The notes under the pieces: generated by a model
Database searches by the model: none
The model's input: the letters and a program-made list of their open reading frames with translations, nothing else
Told to the model about the DNA's origin: nothing
NCBI RefSeq assembly: GCF_902506205.1
Contig: NZ_LR732816.1
Coordinates: 843,975 to 907,974 of the forward strand
Length of the DNA stretch: 64,000 bases
Source of the DNA: Brevundimonas sp. G8
GTDB lineage: Bacteria; Pseudomonadota; Alphaproteobacteria; Caulobacterales; Caulobacteraceae
Direction: 5' to 3'
Position numbers and translations under genes: made by a program
Shown: positions 17,614 through 26,664 of the stretch, in pieces
Layout: each line of letters starts with the position of its first letter
How positions within the stretch are numbered: position 1 is the stretch's first letter

Positions 17614-17637
17614 GGACGCGGCCTACTGGCCGCGTCC
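17614..17637. terminator. GC hairpin between gyrB and convergent gene
   Basis: GGACGCGGCC (17614-17623) pairs perfectly with GGCCGCGTCC (17628-17637) around TACT, beginning nine bases past the gyrB stop. It has no T-run and overlaps the end of the opposite gene; it probably serves as a shared 3'-end structure. Confidence 0.4.
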
Positions 17638-18063
17638 GCCTGCGATGAAGGCCGCAATGGTCGGGAAGGCCGCGGTCTGAGGCCGCATCTCCTCGCAGGC
17701 GAAGGACTTGATGCCGCCGTAGATGCCGCCGCTGGGCGTCGCCTCCCACGGCGTGTCCTCGGAATAGCGGTCGGTTTCGACGCCATCCGCCCCATAGGTC
17801 ACCGTCGCGCCCGAGCGCGATTGACCGTCCGAACACCGCACCATGACCTCTTCGGTCTCATGGCTCAGGTTGGCGGCGTCGCCGTGCGCCGGCACCCGCG
17901 CCATCCGCGTCGTCGCCACGCCATCCACAGGCGTCAGGCCGTCCAGATCGACGAGATAGACGATGGCGTCGCTGCGCGAAAACGCGGCCCAGCTTTCCGC
18001 CGCCACGGGCGACGCCAGGACCGCTGTCGCCATGACCGCTGCAAGACCGATTGTTCTGATCAT
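17623..18063 (-). CDS. Secreted hypothetical protein
   Basis: 146 residues with a clear signal peptide (IGLAAVMATAVLASPVAA, cleavage after AEA/AES region). The mature part begins SWAAFSRSDAIVYLVDLDGL and contains two cysteines (VRCSDG and SFACEEM) that could form a disulfide in the periplasm. The layout resembles small periplasmic or surface proteins of the adhesin-E-like type, where an SxxxxYYVD-like strand opens the domain, but the match is weak. It is not close enough to its neighbours (88 bp from the next minus-strand gene) to be certain of an operon. Function unknown. Confidence 0.7.
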   Translation of the reverse strand: MIRTIGLAAVMATAVLASPVAAESWAAFSRSDAIVYLVDLDGLTPVDGVATTRMARVPAHGDAANLSHETEEVMVRCSDGQSRSGATVTYGADGVETDRYSEDTPWEATPSGGIYGGIKSFACEEMRPQTAAFPTIAAFIAGGRGQ

Positions 18064-18150
18064 TATCTTCCCTCCCCAGGCAAGACGATCATTTCATACC
18101 CGTGTGCGGAAGAATTCAATCTCCCTGACGGTCGTGCAGCGGTTTTCCGA

Positions 18151-18534
18151 TCAGGGGCGATCCCGCGACGGCAGGGCCGCAATCTCCTCGGCCGTCAGCT
18201 TCCTGGCGATGCGGACGCGGCACGGCTGAGGCCCGGTCGCCGGGCTGCGCAGGGTCGCCTGATCGCCGACGCACAGGTTGGATCCAGAGAGCGGCTCCAG
18301 CGCAACCGACAGGGCGCGAGTCATATCGCGACAGAAGGTGCTCTCGATCTGGAACACGTCGGCGCCCGACGTGCGGACATACAGTGTCTGGTCGTTCGGC
18401 GCGGTGAAGTTGCGCACCAGGTTGGGCCGGAAACATTGGTTCGCGTCGATGCGGCTGGCCGTCGTGACGCCGGGCGATGGCGCACAGGCCGACAGCGCCA
18501 GGACGGCGGCCGAAGACAGAATGAGATGATGCAT
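18151..18534 (-). CDS. Small lipoprotein of unknown function
   Basis: About 127 residues starting MHHLILSSAAVLALSACAPS: a lipoprotein signal with lipobox LSAC. Three further cysteines are present (NQCFRPN, STFCRDM, SNLCVGD) plus CRVRIARKL, enough for two disulfides in the mature periplasmic domain. It resembles a small lipoprotein family common in Caulobacterales and Sphingomonadales (DUF6491-like). That assignment rests on the CxRxxxIxxF-like core (FRPNLVRNFTAPNDQTLYVR) and should be treated as tentative. The start is supported by GGGAG six bases upstream. The mnmC gene lies 27 bp upstream on the same strand, so co-transcription is possible. Confidence 0.75.
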   Translation of the reverse strand: MHHLILSSAAVLALSACAPSPGVTTASRIDANQCFRPNLVRNFTAPNDQTLYVRTSGADVFQIESTFCRDMTRALSVALEPLSGSNLCVGDQATLRSPATGPQPCRVRIARKLTAEEIAALPSRDRP

Positions 18535-18560
18535 GTTCAGCTCCCGAAGCAGCCCCCGGC

Positions 18561-20393
18561 TCATCCTGCGCTCGCCGGCGACGGGGGCGCAAGGGGATTG
18601 CCGACGACGGCCGCCCGGTGCGGCGAAACGCGCGCCGCCAGATCGCGCGGGAGGGGCGACGGTCGGTTCAGCATCAGGGCGGCGACATGCTCCGCCAACA
18701 CCGGCGCGACGCAGAAGCCCCGCGAACCCAACCCGCCCAGCAGATAGAGACCGTCGTCCAAAGCCCCCGCCAGGGGCAGGCGGTCGGGCGTGGTGGCGCG
18801 GATCGCGGCGCGGCTCTGCGCCTGTCCCGCCGCCTCGATCTTCTCGGCCAGGTCCGGCAGACGCGCCCGCAAGGTCGCCAGGTTTCTCTCGCTGTCTTCG
18901 TCACGCGGCGTCGTGTCGGCGTCGCCCCGGTCATGGGTCGCGCCATAGAGGACGCCCTGGCCGGTCGGGACGGCATAACCGCCCCAGGCCATGGAGTGGA
19001 CGCCCACGTCGCCATCGACCCAGTCCGCCTGACCCCGCACCGGCGACAGGCGCGGGGCCGGGTCATGCCCCTCCAGCAGGGCGGCCGATCCCCAGCCGGC
19101 GGCCATCACCACCGCATCGACCTCGGCCAGCACCGCGTCCGTTTCGTCGACCAGACGCCAGCGGCCGTCGGTCCGCTCCAGTCTCGTCACCCGCTCCGAG
19201 CGCATGTCCGCATCGCCCAGCCAGTCCGACAGCACGGCGGCGGGACGCACCGCACAGGCGCCCTGCATCGACAGGCCGCCCTGCCCCGTCGCCTCGCCTG
19301 CCAGGGTCGCGGCGGCGTCTTCGTCCAGCACGACCATCGCGCCCTCGGCCCAGATCGACTGGCGCGCGATCTTGTCGAACCGGGCCGCATCGCGTGGCGC
19401 CTGGGGCAGTTGCAGCACCCCATGACCCGTCACGGCGTCCGGCGTCGCGGCATACAGATGACCCGCCCGTTCCAGCGCCTGGGCGTGAAGGGCGGCGATG
19501 CCGGCGTCGCCTGCATCCAGACGCGGCGTGACCAGGGCCGCCGGAAAACCCGACCCACCCGCGCCCGGCCGTTCGGCCTCGAACACCACGGTCCTGACGC
19601 CCTGATCCCTCAGGGCGCGCACGACCGACGCCCCCGCCACGCCTGCGCCGATCACGGCGATGCTGGGAATCGGCGCAGGCGCAAAAGCAGAGGGTAGCTG
19701 CGCCTCCAGCCGCTCGCGCTTCCTGCCATGACCGGGACGTTTCTCGACCACGAACCCCTGCTCGGCCAATCCCCGGCGCACCGCCCCGGCGACGGTGAAG
19801 GTGGCCAGGCGCGCGCCCGGCGCAGACCGTGCGGCGATCAGGGCCATCACCTCCGGCGACCACATGCCGGGGTTCAGCGCCGGAGAGAAGCCGTCCAGGA
19901 ACCAGGCGTCGGCCGCCCCCGACCACTGCTCCAATGCCCAGGTCGCATCCCCGACCGCCAGGTCCAGCACGGCGTCGAAGCCCGGCAGGTCCACCCGGTG
20001 AAACCCCGGCGTGGCGGACGGCCAGTTTTCGATCAGCGCCTGCGTCGCCTCAGCCAGCTCAGGCCACGCGCCCAGGGCCCGCGCCGCCTCGGCCGCCGTC
20101 AGCGGAAACCCCTCGATGGAGAAGATATGCAGCCGCCCGCCCTCAGGCCGCGTTCGGCGCCACAGGTCCAGCAGGGCGGCGATGTTCAGCCCCGTGCCGA
20201 ACCCCAGCTCCGCCACGGTGAAACAGTCCCGCCCGGCCCAGGCGTCCGGCAGGCCGCATCCGTCCAGGAACACCGCCCGCGTCTCCGCCAGCCCGTCGTC
20301 GCGCGAGAAATAGACATCCCCGAACCGGCCCGAGCGCGGCTCGCCCTCTTCGGTCCAGGTCAGTTGCGGCGAGGCGTCGTCATCGGAAATCAT
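18561..20393 (-). CDS. mnmC: Bifunctional tRNA wobble-uridine modification protein MnmC
   Basis: 610 residues with both expected domains. The N-terminal ~235 residues are the SAM-dependent methyltransferase (ELGFGTGLNIAALLDLW as SAM site, DAVLDLAVGDATWALEQW and AWFLDGFSPALNPGMW). The C-terminal part is the FAD-dependent oxidase, beginning at the dinucleotide fold SIAVIGAGVAGASVVRALRD and ending GSRGFCVAPVLAEHVAALML. The oxidase removes the carboxymethyl group from cmnm5(s2)U34 and the methylase converts the product to mnm5(s2)U34 in tRNA. Length is slightly below the enterobacterial protein. Start by ATG with no competing upstream codon. Confidence 0.95.
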   Translation of the reverse strand: MISDDDASPQLTWTEEGEPRSGRFGDVYFSRDDGLAETRAVFLDGCGLPDAWAGRDCFTVAELGFGTGLNIAALLDLWRRTRPEGGRLHIFSIEGFPLTAAEAARALGAWPELAEATQALIENWPSATPGFHRVDLPGFDAVLDLAVGDATWALEQWSGAADAWFLDGFSPALNPGMWSPEVMALIAARSAPGARLATFTVAGAVRRGLAEQGFVVEKRPGHGRKRERLEAQLPSAFAPAPIPSIAVIGAGVAGASVVRALRDQGVRTVVFEAERPGAGGSGFPAALVTPRLDAGDAGIAALHAQALERAGHLYAATPDAVTGHGVLQLPQAPRDAARFDKIARQSIWAEGAMVVLDEDAAATLAGEATGQGGLSMQGACAVRPAAVLSDWLGDADMRSERVTRLERTDGRWRLVDETDAVLAEVDAVVMAAGWGSAALLEGHDPAPRLSPVRGQADWVDGDVGVHSMAWGGYAVPTGQGVLYGATHDRGDADTTPRDEDSERNLATLRARLPDLAEKIEAAGQAQSRAAIRATTPDRLPLAGALDDGLYLLGGLGSRGFCVAPVLAEHVAALMLNRPSPLPRDLAARVSPHRAAVVGNPLAPPSPASAG

Positions 20394-20425
20394 GGCCCGG
20401 CTCTAGCACCTTCGTCGCACAGACG

Positions 20426-20453
20426 AAAAAGGCCGCCTCGTTCGAGGCGGCCT
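20426..20453 (-). terminator. Rho-independent terminator after the small lipoprotein gene
   Basis: Read on the minus strand: AGGCCGCCTCG and CGAGGCGGCCT pair over 11 bp around AA, followed by TTTTT. It separates the 20476-20787 gene from mnmC, which therefore has its own promoter. Confidence 0.88.
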
Positions 20454-20475
20454 GATCGATGGCTTGCAGCCGGTC

Positions 20476-20787
20476 TTAGTGGGCGGCGGGCGCGTGCGGC
20501 GGTTCGGCCGGCGCGGCGGGCGACGGGGCGGCGGCGGACGCGTCCGCGCCCTGCATCGTCGTTGCGGCCGGGGCCGTGGTCGCGGCGGTGTCGTTCTGGA
20601 TGGCCTGGTTGGCGGCGGCCTCGGCGTCCTTGGCGGCCTGATCGACCGTCAGGGCCGCTTCCTCGGCGCTGCCGGCGGCCTCGACCGCATCGGTCGCGGG
20701 GGCTTCGGCCTTTTCTTCAGGCGCCTTGCTGCAAGCGGCCAGGACCAGGACCGCAGCCGATGCGGCGACGAGGGCTTTGATACGCAT
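20476..20787 (-). CDS. Small Ala-rich lipoprotein
   Basis: 103 residues: MRIKALVAASAAVLVLAACS gives a lipoprotein signal with lipobox LAAC, cysteine at residue 19. The mature part is low-complexity, rich in Ala, Glu, Thr and Pro (EEAALTVDQAAKDAEAAANQ), ending PPHAPAAH. It is probably an extended envelope lipoprotein without an enzymatic domain; no family is recognised. The ATG at 20787 is chosen because it directly precedes the signal peptide and GGAG lies upstream; the frame continues further 5' without reason. It is monocistronic, with a strong terminator 23 bp downstream. Confidence 0.7.
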   Translation of the reverse strand: MRIKALVAASAAVLVLAACSKAPEEKAEAPATDAVEAAGSAEEAALTVDQAAKDAEAAANQAIQNDTAATTAPAATTMQGADASAAAPSPAAPAEPPHAPAAH

Positions 20788-20918
20788 GAGGACTTCTCCG
20801 AAGGCTTGCGCGAGGCTGCGCGCCACGCACCACAACGATAGGGCCGCCTTGCACGACAGGGCAAGTTACGATCCGGCAAGGCGTGATCGGGGCGGCGTCA
20901 CGCCGCAGCGGCCTAAAC

Positions 20919-21785
20919 CTAGTCGGCGGTGATGTTGTTCAGCGTCTCTTCCATCTCGCCGAACGACGGCTGGGCGGACGAGGGAATGTCGCCACGGCCG
21001 ATCTCGACCGAGATCTGGGCGGCGTTGCCGTGCAGGTGGGCCACCAGCACCGACTGGATGATCTTGTAGTAGGCCGCTTCCTCATTGATGATCGCGGTCA
21101 GGCGTGCGGCGAACGGGCCGACCAGGCCATAGGCCAGGAACACGCCCATAAAGGTGCCGACCAGGGCGCCGCCGATCATGGTGCCCAGCACCTCGGGCGG
21201 CTCGGTGATCGAGCCCATGGTCTTGATGACGCCCAGCACGGCCGCAACGATGCCCAGGGCGGGCAGGCCGTCGGCCAGGGTCTGCAGGGCGTGCGCATTC
21301 TCCAGATGCTCGTGGTGATGCTTTTCGAGCTGCTTTTCCATCGCGTCCTCGACTTGGTGCGGATCCTCCAGGTTCATCGTCATCATCCGCAGGGTGTCGC
21401 AGATGAAGTCGACGGCGAAATGGTCCTTAAGCACCTTGGGGTACTTCTGGAAAATGGCCGATTCCTTGGGCTTTTCGATGTGGCTTTCCAGCGCCACCAC
21501 GCCCTTGGACTTCATGGTCTTGGTCAGCTGGAACAGCAGCGACAACAGGTCCTTGTAGTCCTGCTTCTTCCACTTGGGTCCGGCAAAGCACTTGCCGAGC
21601 CCCCCCATGGACCCCTTGATCACAGTCATGGAGTTGGAGATCATGAAGGCCGCGATACCCGCGCCGCCGATCGCCATCAGTTCGTGGGGCGCGGCGTGCA
21701 GGATCACTTCGAACTTGCCGCCAGATATGGCGTAGCTGCCGAAGACGAGGCCGAACAGCAGCACGATGCCGATGATCTGGAACAT
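20919..21785 (-). CDS. motA: Flagellar motor stator protein MotA
   Basis: 288 residues, the normal length. It forms the proton channel of the flagellar stator with MotB. N-terminal helices (FQIIGIVLLFGLVFGSYAI and GGAGIAAFMISNS) flank the first loop. The large cytoplasmic loop has the conserved charge region (KTMKSKGVVALESHIEKPKES) that contacts FliG. The C-terminal pair of helices is AHALQTLADGLPALGIVAAV, with the proton-channel proline, and IGGALVGTFMGVFLAYGLV. A His-rich patch (EKHHHEHLENAH) precedes helix 3. motB is not adjacent, as in Caulobacter where the two genes are unlinked. Confidence 0.96.
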   Translation of the reverse strand: MFQIIGIVLLFGLVFGSYAISGGKFEVILHAAPHELMAIGGAGIAAFMISNSMTVIKGSMGGLGKCFAGPKWKKQDYKDLLSLLFQLTKTMKSKGVVALESHIEKPKESAIFQKYPKVLKDHFAVDFICDTLRMMTMNLEDPHQVEDAMEKQLEKHHHEHLENAHALQTLADGLPALGIVAAVLGVIKTMGSITEPPEVLGTMIGGALVGTFMGVFLAYGLVGPFAARLTAIINEEAAYYKIIQSVLVAHLHGNAAQISVEIGRGDIPSSAQPSFGEMEETLNNITAD

Positions 21786-21838
21786 GAAAGCGAACGATCC
21801 TGACGCGAGAAGTCGGGACTATCGCCGTTAATCATTAA

Positions 21839-21861
21839 GACGGCGTTTCGCGAACGCCGTC
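21839..21861 (-). terminator. Hairpin after the acyl-CoA synthetase gene
   Basis: GACGGCGTT and AACGCCGTC pair over 9 bp around a 5-nt loop. On the minus strand it is followed by TTAATGATTAA, AT-rich but not a true T-run. It lies eight bases past the stop of the upstream gene. Confidence 0.5.
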
Positions 21862-21869
21862 TCCTGACC

Positions 21870-23669
21870 TCAGATCCGACCTTCGCCGTTCAGGATCGCG
21901 GTGCGCGCCGCCGCCGTCAGCTTCTGATACCCGGCCTTGCCGCCTCGCACGTAAAGCGACGTACCGGTCTTTTCGGGATCGAAGCCGTCCGCGACCAGAT
22001 CGGCCTTGCGATACTTGAACGTGCCGGTCGTTTCCGCCGACTTGATCAGGCGCAGGAACACCGGCTGGGCATAGGCCGGCAGCTTGGCCTCGACATGGTC
22101 GGAGAAGGCTTGGGCGTCGAACTTGCCCTCGACCACCAGCGCCGCCATGCCGGCCTTGCCGTCCTGGGCCGGCACCGGCACGCCATAGACGATGGCCTCG
22201 GTCACGCCGGGCGCATCCATCAGCACCTGTTCGACCTCGGAGGTCGAGACGTTCTCGCCCTTCCAGCGGAAGGTGTCGCCCATCCGGTCCACGAAGTAGA
22301 AATAGCCTTCCGCGTCCTGCTTCATCAGGTCGCCGGTGCGGAACCAGCGGTCGCCCTTCTTGAACACGTCGGTCAGGATCTTCTTCTGCGAGGCGGCCTT
22401 GTCGGCATAGCCCGAGAAGTCGTGGCGGATGTCGTTGCCGATCAGACCGATGGCCTCGCCTACCTCGCCCACACGCGCCAGGCGGCACAGGCCGTCAGAA
22501 CCACGGATCGGCTGTTCGGTATCGACGTCGAACTCGACCAGGCGAATATTGATCTGCGACTTCAGGAAACCGGGCACCCGGCCGATCGCGCCCTGTTTGC
22601 CGTCGAAGTTGAACAACGAGACATTGCCCTCGGTCGAGCCGTAGAACTCAAGGATCTCGGGGATTTTGAACCGGCTCTGGAATTCGGGCCAGACATCGGC
22701 GCGCAGGCCGTTGCCGAACGCCAGCCGCAGCTTGTGCTTGGTCTCGTCCTCGTGCGGCGGGCAGTTGACCAGATAGCGGCACAGCTCGCCGATATAGACG
22801 AACATGGTCGCGCCCGACGACCGCACGTCGGGCCAGAAGGTGCTGGCCGAGAACTTCTTGCGGATCACCAGACGCGCGCCGTTCAGCAGGGCCGCGCCCA
22901 CCCCGACCAGACCGCCGGTCGAGTGATACAGCGGCAGGACGTTGAAGATCCGATCCTCGGCCGTCGACCGCGTGGCCCCGGCGAAGGCGCGCATATAGGT
23001 GCGGGCGCGCGAATGCGGGATGCGCGCGGCCTTGGGCAGGCCGGTCGTGCCGGAGGTGTAGATGTAGAGGGCGGTGTCGCGGTTGGTCAGACCCTCGCGC
23101 GCCGACTTGGACGGCCGCACCGACGATCCGCCGCGCACGGGCTTGTCCAGCCCCCGACGGTCGCTGGTCTCCAGATCGTCGGGCAGGCCCAGCACCCAGA
23201 GCGCCAGGTTATGATCGACCAGAGGCCGCGCCTCCTCGATCTGACGCCAGCAGTCCTCGTCGGCGACGACGTTGAAGGCGTTAGAGATGGCCAGACAGTG
23301 CGCCAGCCCCTGCCCGTTCAGATTGGTGTTGATCAGGGCCGTGGCGATCCCGACCTTGGAGAAGCCGATCCAGGCCGCCAGATATTCGATCCGGTTGGTC
23401 ATCATCAGGGCGATGGTGTCGCTGCGACGCAGGCCCCGATTCTTGGCCCAGTGGGCGAAGCGGTTCGCCATGGCATCCAGGTCGCGATAGGTCAGGGTGC
23501 GCTGACCATCGTCGATGGCGATATTGTCGGCGAACTTGTCCACCGCCTCTTCGAAGTCGTCACAAAGCAGGACATCGCTGTCCAGCTCGATCGGCTTGAT
23601 GCGCTTGAGCAGGCGGAACAGGCCGCGAGCGAACCGGACGTCCCGACGGATATTCGCTACAAAACCCAT
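21870..23669 (-). CDS. Long-chain acyl-CoA synthetase (FATP/FadD-like AMP-forming ligase)
   Basis: About 599 residues of the ANL superfamily, which activate fatty acids to acyl-AMP and then acyl-CoA. The P-loop-like motif YIYTSGTTGLPKAARIPHSR, the A5 motif EFYGSTEGNVSLFNFDG, the A7/A8 region RWFRTGDLMKQDAEGYFYFV, DRMGDTFRWKGENVSTSEVE, and the catalytic Lys region GTFKYRKADL near the C-terminus are all intact. The FRWKGENVST form is characteristic of the very-long-chain/FATP branch rather than classical FadD. The ATG at 23669 (MGFVANIRRDVRFARGL) is preferred over an upstream GTG; GGAGG lies 11 bases before it. It is a single gene upstream of motA, ended by a hairpin. Confidence 0.9.
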   Translation of the reverse strand: MGFVANIRRDVRFARGLFRLLKRIKPIELDSDVLLCDDFEEAVDKFADNIAIDDGQRTLTYRDLDAMANRFAHWAKNRGLRRSDTIALMMTNRIEYLAAWIGFSKVGIATALINTNLNGQGLAHCLAISNAFNVVADEDCWRQIEEARPLVDHNLALWVLGLPDDLETSDRRGLDKPVRGGSSVRPSKSAREGLTNRDTALYIYTSGTTGLPKAARIPHSRARTYMRAFAGATRSTAEDRIFNVLPLYHSTGGLVGVGAALLNGARLVIRKKFSASTFWPDVRSSGATMFVYIGELCRYLVNCPPHEDETKHKLRLAFGNGLRADVWPEFQSRFKIPEILEFYGSTEGNVSLFNFDGKQGAIGRVPGFLKSQINIRLVEFDVDTEQPIRGSDGLCRLARVGEVGEAIGLIGNDIRHDFSGYADKAASQKKILTDVFKKGDRWFRTGDLMKQDAEGYFYFVDRMGDTFRWKGENVSTSEVEQVLMDAPGVTEAIVYGVPVPAQDGKAGMAALVVEGKFDAQAFSDHVEAKLPAYAQPVFLRLIKSAETTGTFKYRKADLVADGFDPEKTGTSLYVRGGKAGYQKLTAAARTAILNGEGRI

Positions 23670-23994
23670 GCGCGCCGTGCCTCCGGTCAATGCGTGTTCC
23701 ACCCGGCCCGGTGATGGACGAAGGGGGGGCGTCGGGTCAACCGCGCCGTCCGCGAACCCTCGCGAACCCGACGGATTGGCGTCAGCCGTGACCCATTTGT
23801 TCTGTTGACGCCGGGGAAATCCAGAGGCGGCGCCTGCTTTTTATTGCCGCATTCCCCGCAGATCCGGCCGCAAAGGGCGCGGTTGTCGCCGCATTCCGGG
23901 CGAGAAGGGTGTTTCTTCGGGGCTTTTGCGCCGACAGCGGAACGACGTTGCGAGACGGCGGGTTGGTTGATCAACGTTATGGAGGACAGAAACG
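23670..23994. other. Divergent intergenic region
   Basis: 325 bp between the leftward acyl-CoA synthetase and the rightward Pro/Ala-rich membrane protein. No convincing gene. Visible elements are a 10-bp palindrome GTTGATCAAC (23966-23975) and a good GGAGG (23981-23985) serving the rightward gene. Promoters were not resolved. Confidence 0.5.
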
Positions 23995-24576
23995 ATGTCG
24001 ATGACCTACGCCAACGCCGAGACCGAAGCCCGCACCGAGGACACCGCCTTCGTGCCGCGCTACGCCCGCAACACCAAGGCCAAGAAGTCGGTGAAGACTT
24101 GGATGATCCTGGCCCCGATCGGCGCCGTCGTGCTGCTGGGCAGCGGCGTCGCGATGGTGATGGGCGGCGGCGAACAGACAGCGCCCGCGCCGGCTGCCGA
24201 GGCTGCGGCCCCTGCGATGCAGACCGCGCCCGCCGCGATGACCGCCGCCGAGACGCCCGTAATGCCGGCCGCACCGATGGAGACTACTCAGGCCCCGACC
24301 GCCGCGCCGACGCCGGCTGCGCCTGCTCCCGTCGCCCGTCGTGCTGAACCGCGCGCCGAGTCGGTCGCCCGTCGCGCCGCCCCGGCTGGTGAACGCCCGG
24401 CCGCCGCTCGCGTCGAGACGCCGGCCGCGCCGACTGGTCCTCAGCCTTATGCTGCCCCGGCAGCGACGGCTGCGAGCACCAGCCAGTTGAACACCGCCCC
24501 CGCGACGGCCTCGACCCCGGCTCCGGTCGTGACAACGCCCGCCGCTCCGGCGATCACGGTCCAACCGTTGAACTGA
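23995..24576 (+). CDS. Single-pass membrane protein with Pro/Ala-rich periplasmic tail
   Basis: 193 residues: a ~33-residue basic cytoplasmic N-terminus (FVPRYARNTKAKKSVKTW), one transmembrane helix (MILAPIGAVVLLGSGVAMVM), then a ~135-residue low-complexity tail of Ala, Pro, Thr and Arg with PAPAAEAAAPAM-like runs. The arrangement looks like an envelope-spanning linker, as in TonB-like or peptidoglycan-associated anchors, but no terminal functional domain follows. GGAGG sits nine bases before the ATG, and a strong terminator closes the gene, so it is a genuine single-gene unit. Function unknown. Confidence 0.72.
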   Translation: MSMTYANAETEARTEDTAFVPRYARNTKAKKSVKTWMILAPIGAVVLLGSGVAMVMGGGEQTAPAPAAEAAAPAMQTAPAAMTAAETPVMPAAPMETTQAPTAAPTPAAPAPVARRAEPRAESVARRAAPAGERPAAARVETPAAPTGPQPYAAPAATAASTSQLNTAPATASTPAPVVTTPAAPAITVQPLN

Positions 24577-24593
24577 TCGCAGTCAAATAGAAG

Positions 24594-24623
24594 AAGGCCC
24601 CGGCTTCGGTCGGGGCTTTTTTT
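24594..24623 (+). terminator. Rho-independent terminator, shared between convergent genes
   Basis: AAGGCCCCG pairs with CGGGGCTTT around an 8-nt region that can itself close one or two more pairs, followed by a T7 run (24617-24623) on the plus strand. On the minus strand the downstream sequence is only moderately T-rich, so it works best for the rightward gene. Confidence 0.85.
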
Positions 24624-25947
24624 ATGCGCCCGCCGTCACGCGCCAGATCACATTGCCCACGTCGTCGGCGACCAGCAGCGCGCCCAGCCGGTCGATCTGA
24701 ACCCCGACAGGCCGTCCCTGCGCCTGACCTTGGGCGTTCAGGAAACCGGTCAGCACATCCCGCGGCGGACCGGCCGGACGACCGTCCACAAACGGCACGA
24801 AGATCACCTTGTAGCCGCTGCGCACGCTGCGGTTCCACGACCCATGCTGACCGACAAAGGCGCCATTCCGCCAGGCTGGCGGCAACAACGTCGCCCCCTC
24901 GCCGAACGTCAGCCCCAGAGACGCCGTATGGGCGCCCAGGGCGTAGTCCGGCCTGATCGTCCGCGCGACCATCTCCGGATTGGCGGGCGGCCGCGCATCG
25001 ACGTGCTGGCCGTAATAGCTCCAGGGCCAGCCATAGAAGGCGCCCGGCGTCACCGAGGTCATATAGTCAGGAACCAGATCGTCGCCGATCTCGTCGCGTT
25101 CGTTGACCGCCACCCACAGCCGCCCGCTCTGCGGGTTCCAGTCCATGCCCACCGGATTGCGCAGGCCCGAGGCATAGACCCGCCGCGCGCCCGTCGCCGG
25201 ATCGATCTCCAGAATGGCGGCCCGATCCACCTCTTCGTCCAGCCCATTCTCGCCGACGTTTGAGTTGGACCCGACCCCGACATAGAGGCGGCTTCCGTCC
25301 CGGCTGGCGACCAGGCTCTTGGTCCAGTGGTGATTGCGGCCGGCCGGCAGGTCCACGACCTTGGTCGCGGCGGCGTCGATCCGCGTCTGTCCCGTCCGAT
25401 AGGGGAAGACCACCACCGCATCGGCGTTGGCGACGTAGAGGCGATCCCCCACCAGCGCCATGCCGAATGGCGAGGTCAGGCCGGTCAGGAAATCCGTCTT
25501 CGTTTCCGCGACCCCGTCGCCATCGGCGTCGCGCAGCAGGACGATCGTGTTGGGACTGGGCACGCCGGCCCCGGCCCTGGCCATGACCTTGCCCATCACC
25601 CAGTCGCGTATTCCGCCCTTCTTGTCCTGCGGCGGAGGCGGCGCATTGGTTTGCGCCACCAGAATGTCGCCATTGGGCAGGCGATAGAGCCAGCGGGGAT
25701 GGTCCAGCCCCGTCGCGAACGCCTGGACCCGCAAGCCCGCCGCCGCCACAGGCGTCGCGCCCTGGGGCCAACTCGCCGCCGGGGCGATCTTCACGGTCGG
25801 AAGCAGGCCCTGCCGAGGCGCCGGCAGTTCAGGATTGGCGCCGAACCCCGCCTCCGACGGCAGCGCCGTTTGCCCGGCGCAGGCCGCCAGCCCGATCACG
25901 GCCGCAACGACGGTCGAAAGGAGCAGGGTCTTCGACGTGGCGGACAT
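24622..25947 (-). CDS. Sorbosone-dehydrogenase-like beta-propeller lipoprotein
   Basis: 441 residues. A lipoprotein signal with lipobox LAAC (IGLAACAGQ) anchors it in the periplasm. The body is the six-bladed propeller of the soluble glucose/L-sorbosone dehydrogenase family: [90 protein letters not shown] and [20 protein letters not shown]. The family oxidises sugars or aldoses with PQQ, but many members have no proven activity and no PQQ genes are visible nearby. It starts 12 bp after the lipocalin gene, so the two are probably co-transcribed. Confidence 0.85.
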   Translation of the reverse strand: MSATSKTLLLSTVVAAVIGLAACAGQTALPSEAGFGANPELPAPRQGLLPTVKIAPAASWPQGATPVAAAGLRVQAFATGLDHPRWLYRLPNGDILVAQTNAPPPPQDKKGGIRDWVMGKVMARAGAGVPSPNTIVLLRDADGDGVAETKTDFLTGLTSPFGMALVGDRLYVANADAVVVFPYRTGQTRIDAAATKVVDLPAGRNHHWTKSLVASRDGSRLYVGVGSNSNVGENGLDEEVDRAAILEIDPATGARRVYASGLRNPVGMDWNPQSGRLWVAVNERDEIGDDLVPDYMTSVTPGAFYGWPWSYYGQHVDARPPANPEMVARTIRPDYALGAHTASLGLTFGEGATLLPPAWRNGAFVGQHGSWNRSVRSGYKVIFVPFVDGRPAGPPRDVLTGFLNAQGQAQGRPVGVQIDRLGALLVADDVGNVIWRVTAGA

Positions 25948-25959
25948 GATCGTGGATCC

Positions 25960-26517
25960 TCAGCGCGGGGGTTGGGCTGGAAACTCCAGGCGACTGACGT
26001 CATAACCCAGAGCGCGCGCCCGTTCTGTCAGGCTGCGCACCTGAGCCTCGGTCGGCAGGTCGCGAGTATAGATAAACAGGCGCTCGAACGTCGGATCGGC
26101 CGAGATGAACCAGCTGTAGTCGTCCGCCCGGTCCAGAACCCAGTAATCCCAGGTCACGAACCCGGCCAGATATTTGACCCTCAGCTTGGCGTTCGTGCCG
26201 GGATCCAGGATTTCGCCCCGTCCGCCGATGGCCTTTTCCTTGCCCTGCGGCGTATCGACCTGACAGGTGTCGCGCACATCGACGCGCGTGCCCTCGACCG
26301 GCGTATAGATCGATGCGCCTGCCACGCAGCCGTCGGTCAACCGATCCGGCAGGCGCGCGATCTCGTGCCAGCGCCCGGACCACAGACGCTGCACATCCAC
26401 CGGCTTGGCGGGCTGGGGCGCGCGATATTCGGAAGGCGACGGGGCCGTCACGCAACCGGCCAGGGCGACGACGGCGACGGCGACGGCCGAGGCCATCAGG
26501 GATTTCAAGCTGGACAT
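25960..26517 (-). CDS. Lipocalin-family lipoprotein (Blc-like)
   Basis: About 185 residues starting MSSLKSLMASAVAVAVVALA, with lipobox ALAGC. The mature part is a bacterial lipocalin: WSGRWHEIARLPDRL is the GxWYEIAR-type first motif, followed by LRVKYLAGFVTWDYWVLD, DYSWFISADPTFERLFIYTR and a C-terminal helix (VRSLTERARALGYDVSRL). Blc-type lipocalins bind lysophospholipids or fatty acids at the outer membrane. The ATG at 26517 was chosen at the signal peptide; a much longer open frame continues antisense into cysD and is an artefact of GC-rich composition. It heads a two-gene unit with the propeller lipoprotein. Confidence 0.9.
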   Translation of the reverse strand: MSSLKSLMASAVAVAVVALAGCVTAPSPSEYRAPQPAKPVDVQRLWSGRWHEIARLPDRLTDGCVAGASIYTPVEGTRVDVRDTCQVDTPQGKEKAIGGRGEILDPGTNAKLRVKYLAGFVTWDYWVLDRADDYSWFISADPTFERLFIYTRDLPTEAQVRSLTERARALGYDVSRLEFPAQPPR

Positions 26518-26664
26518 GAGCGTTTCCGTTTGAAGCCATAAGCCGCTTTCGGCGACCCTGGTTCCTTTACGTCGCAACGGCGTTCTCGGACGCCGCAGGC
26601 CGAAAAACTCACAACGCGCGACAGTAACCCTCGCTTGTTCCGAGACGCGCATTGGCGTTGTCAC

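Noticed and set aside
22095-23714. 539-residue open frame antisense to the acyl-CoA synthetase
   Set aside because: It lacks motifs and overlaps a gene with complete ANL motifs.
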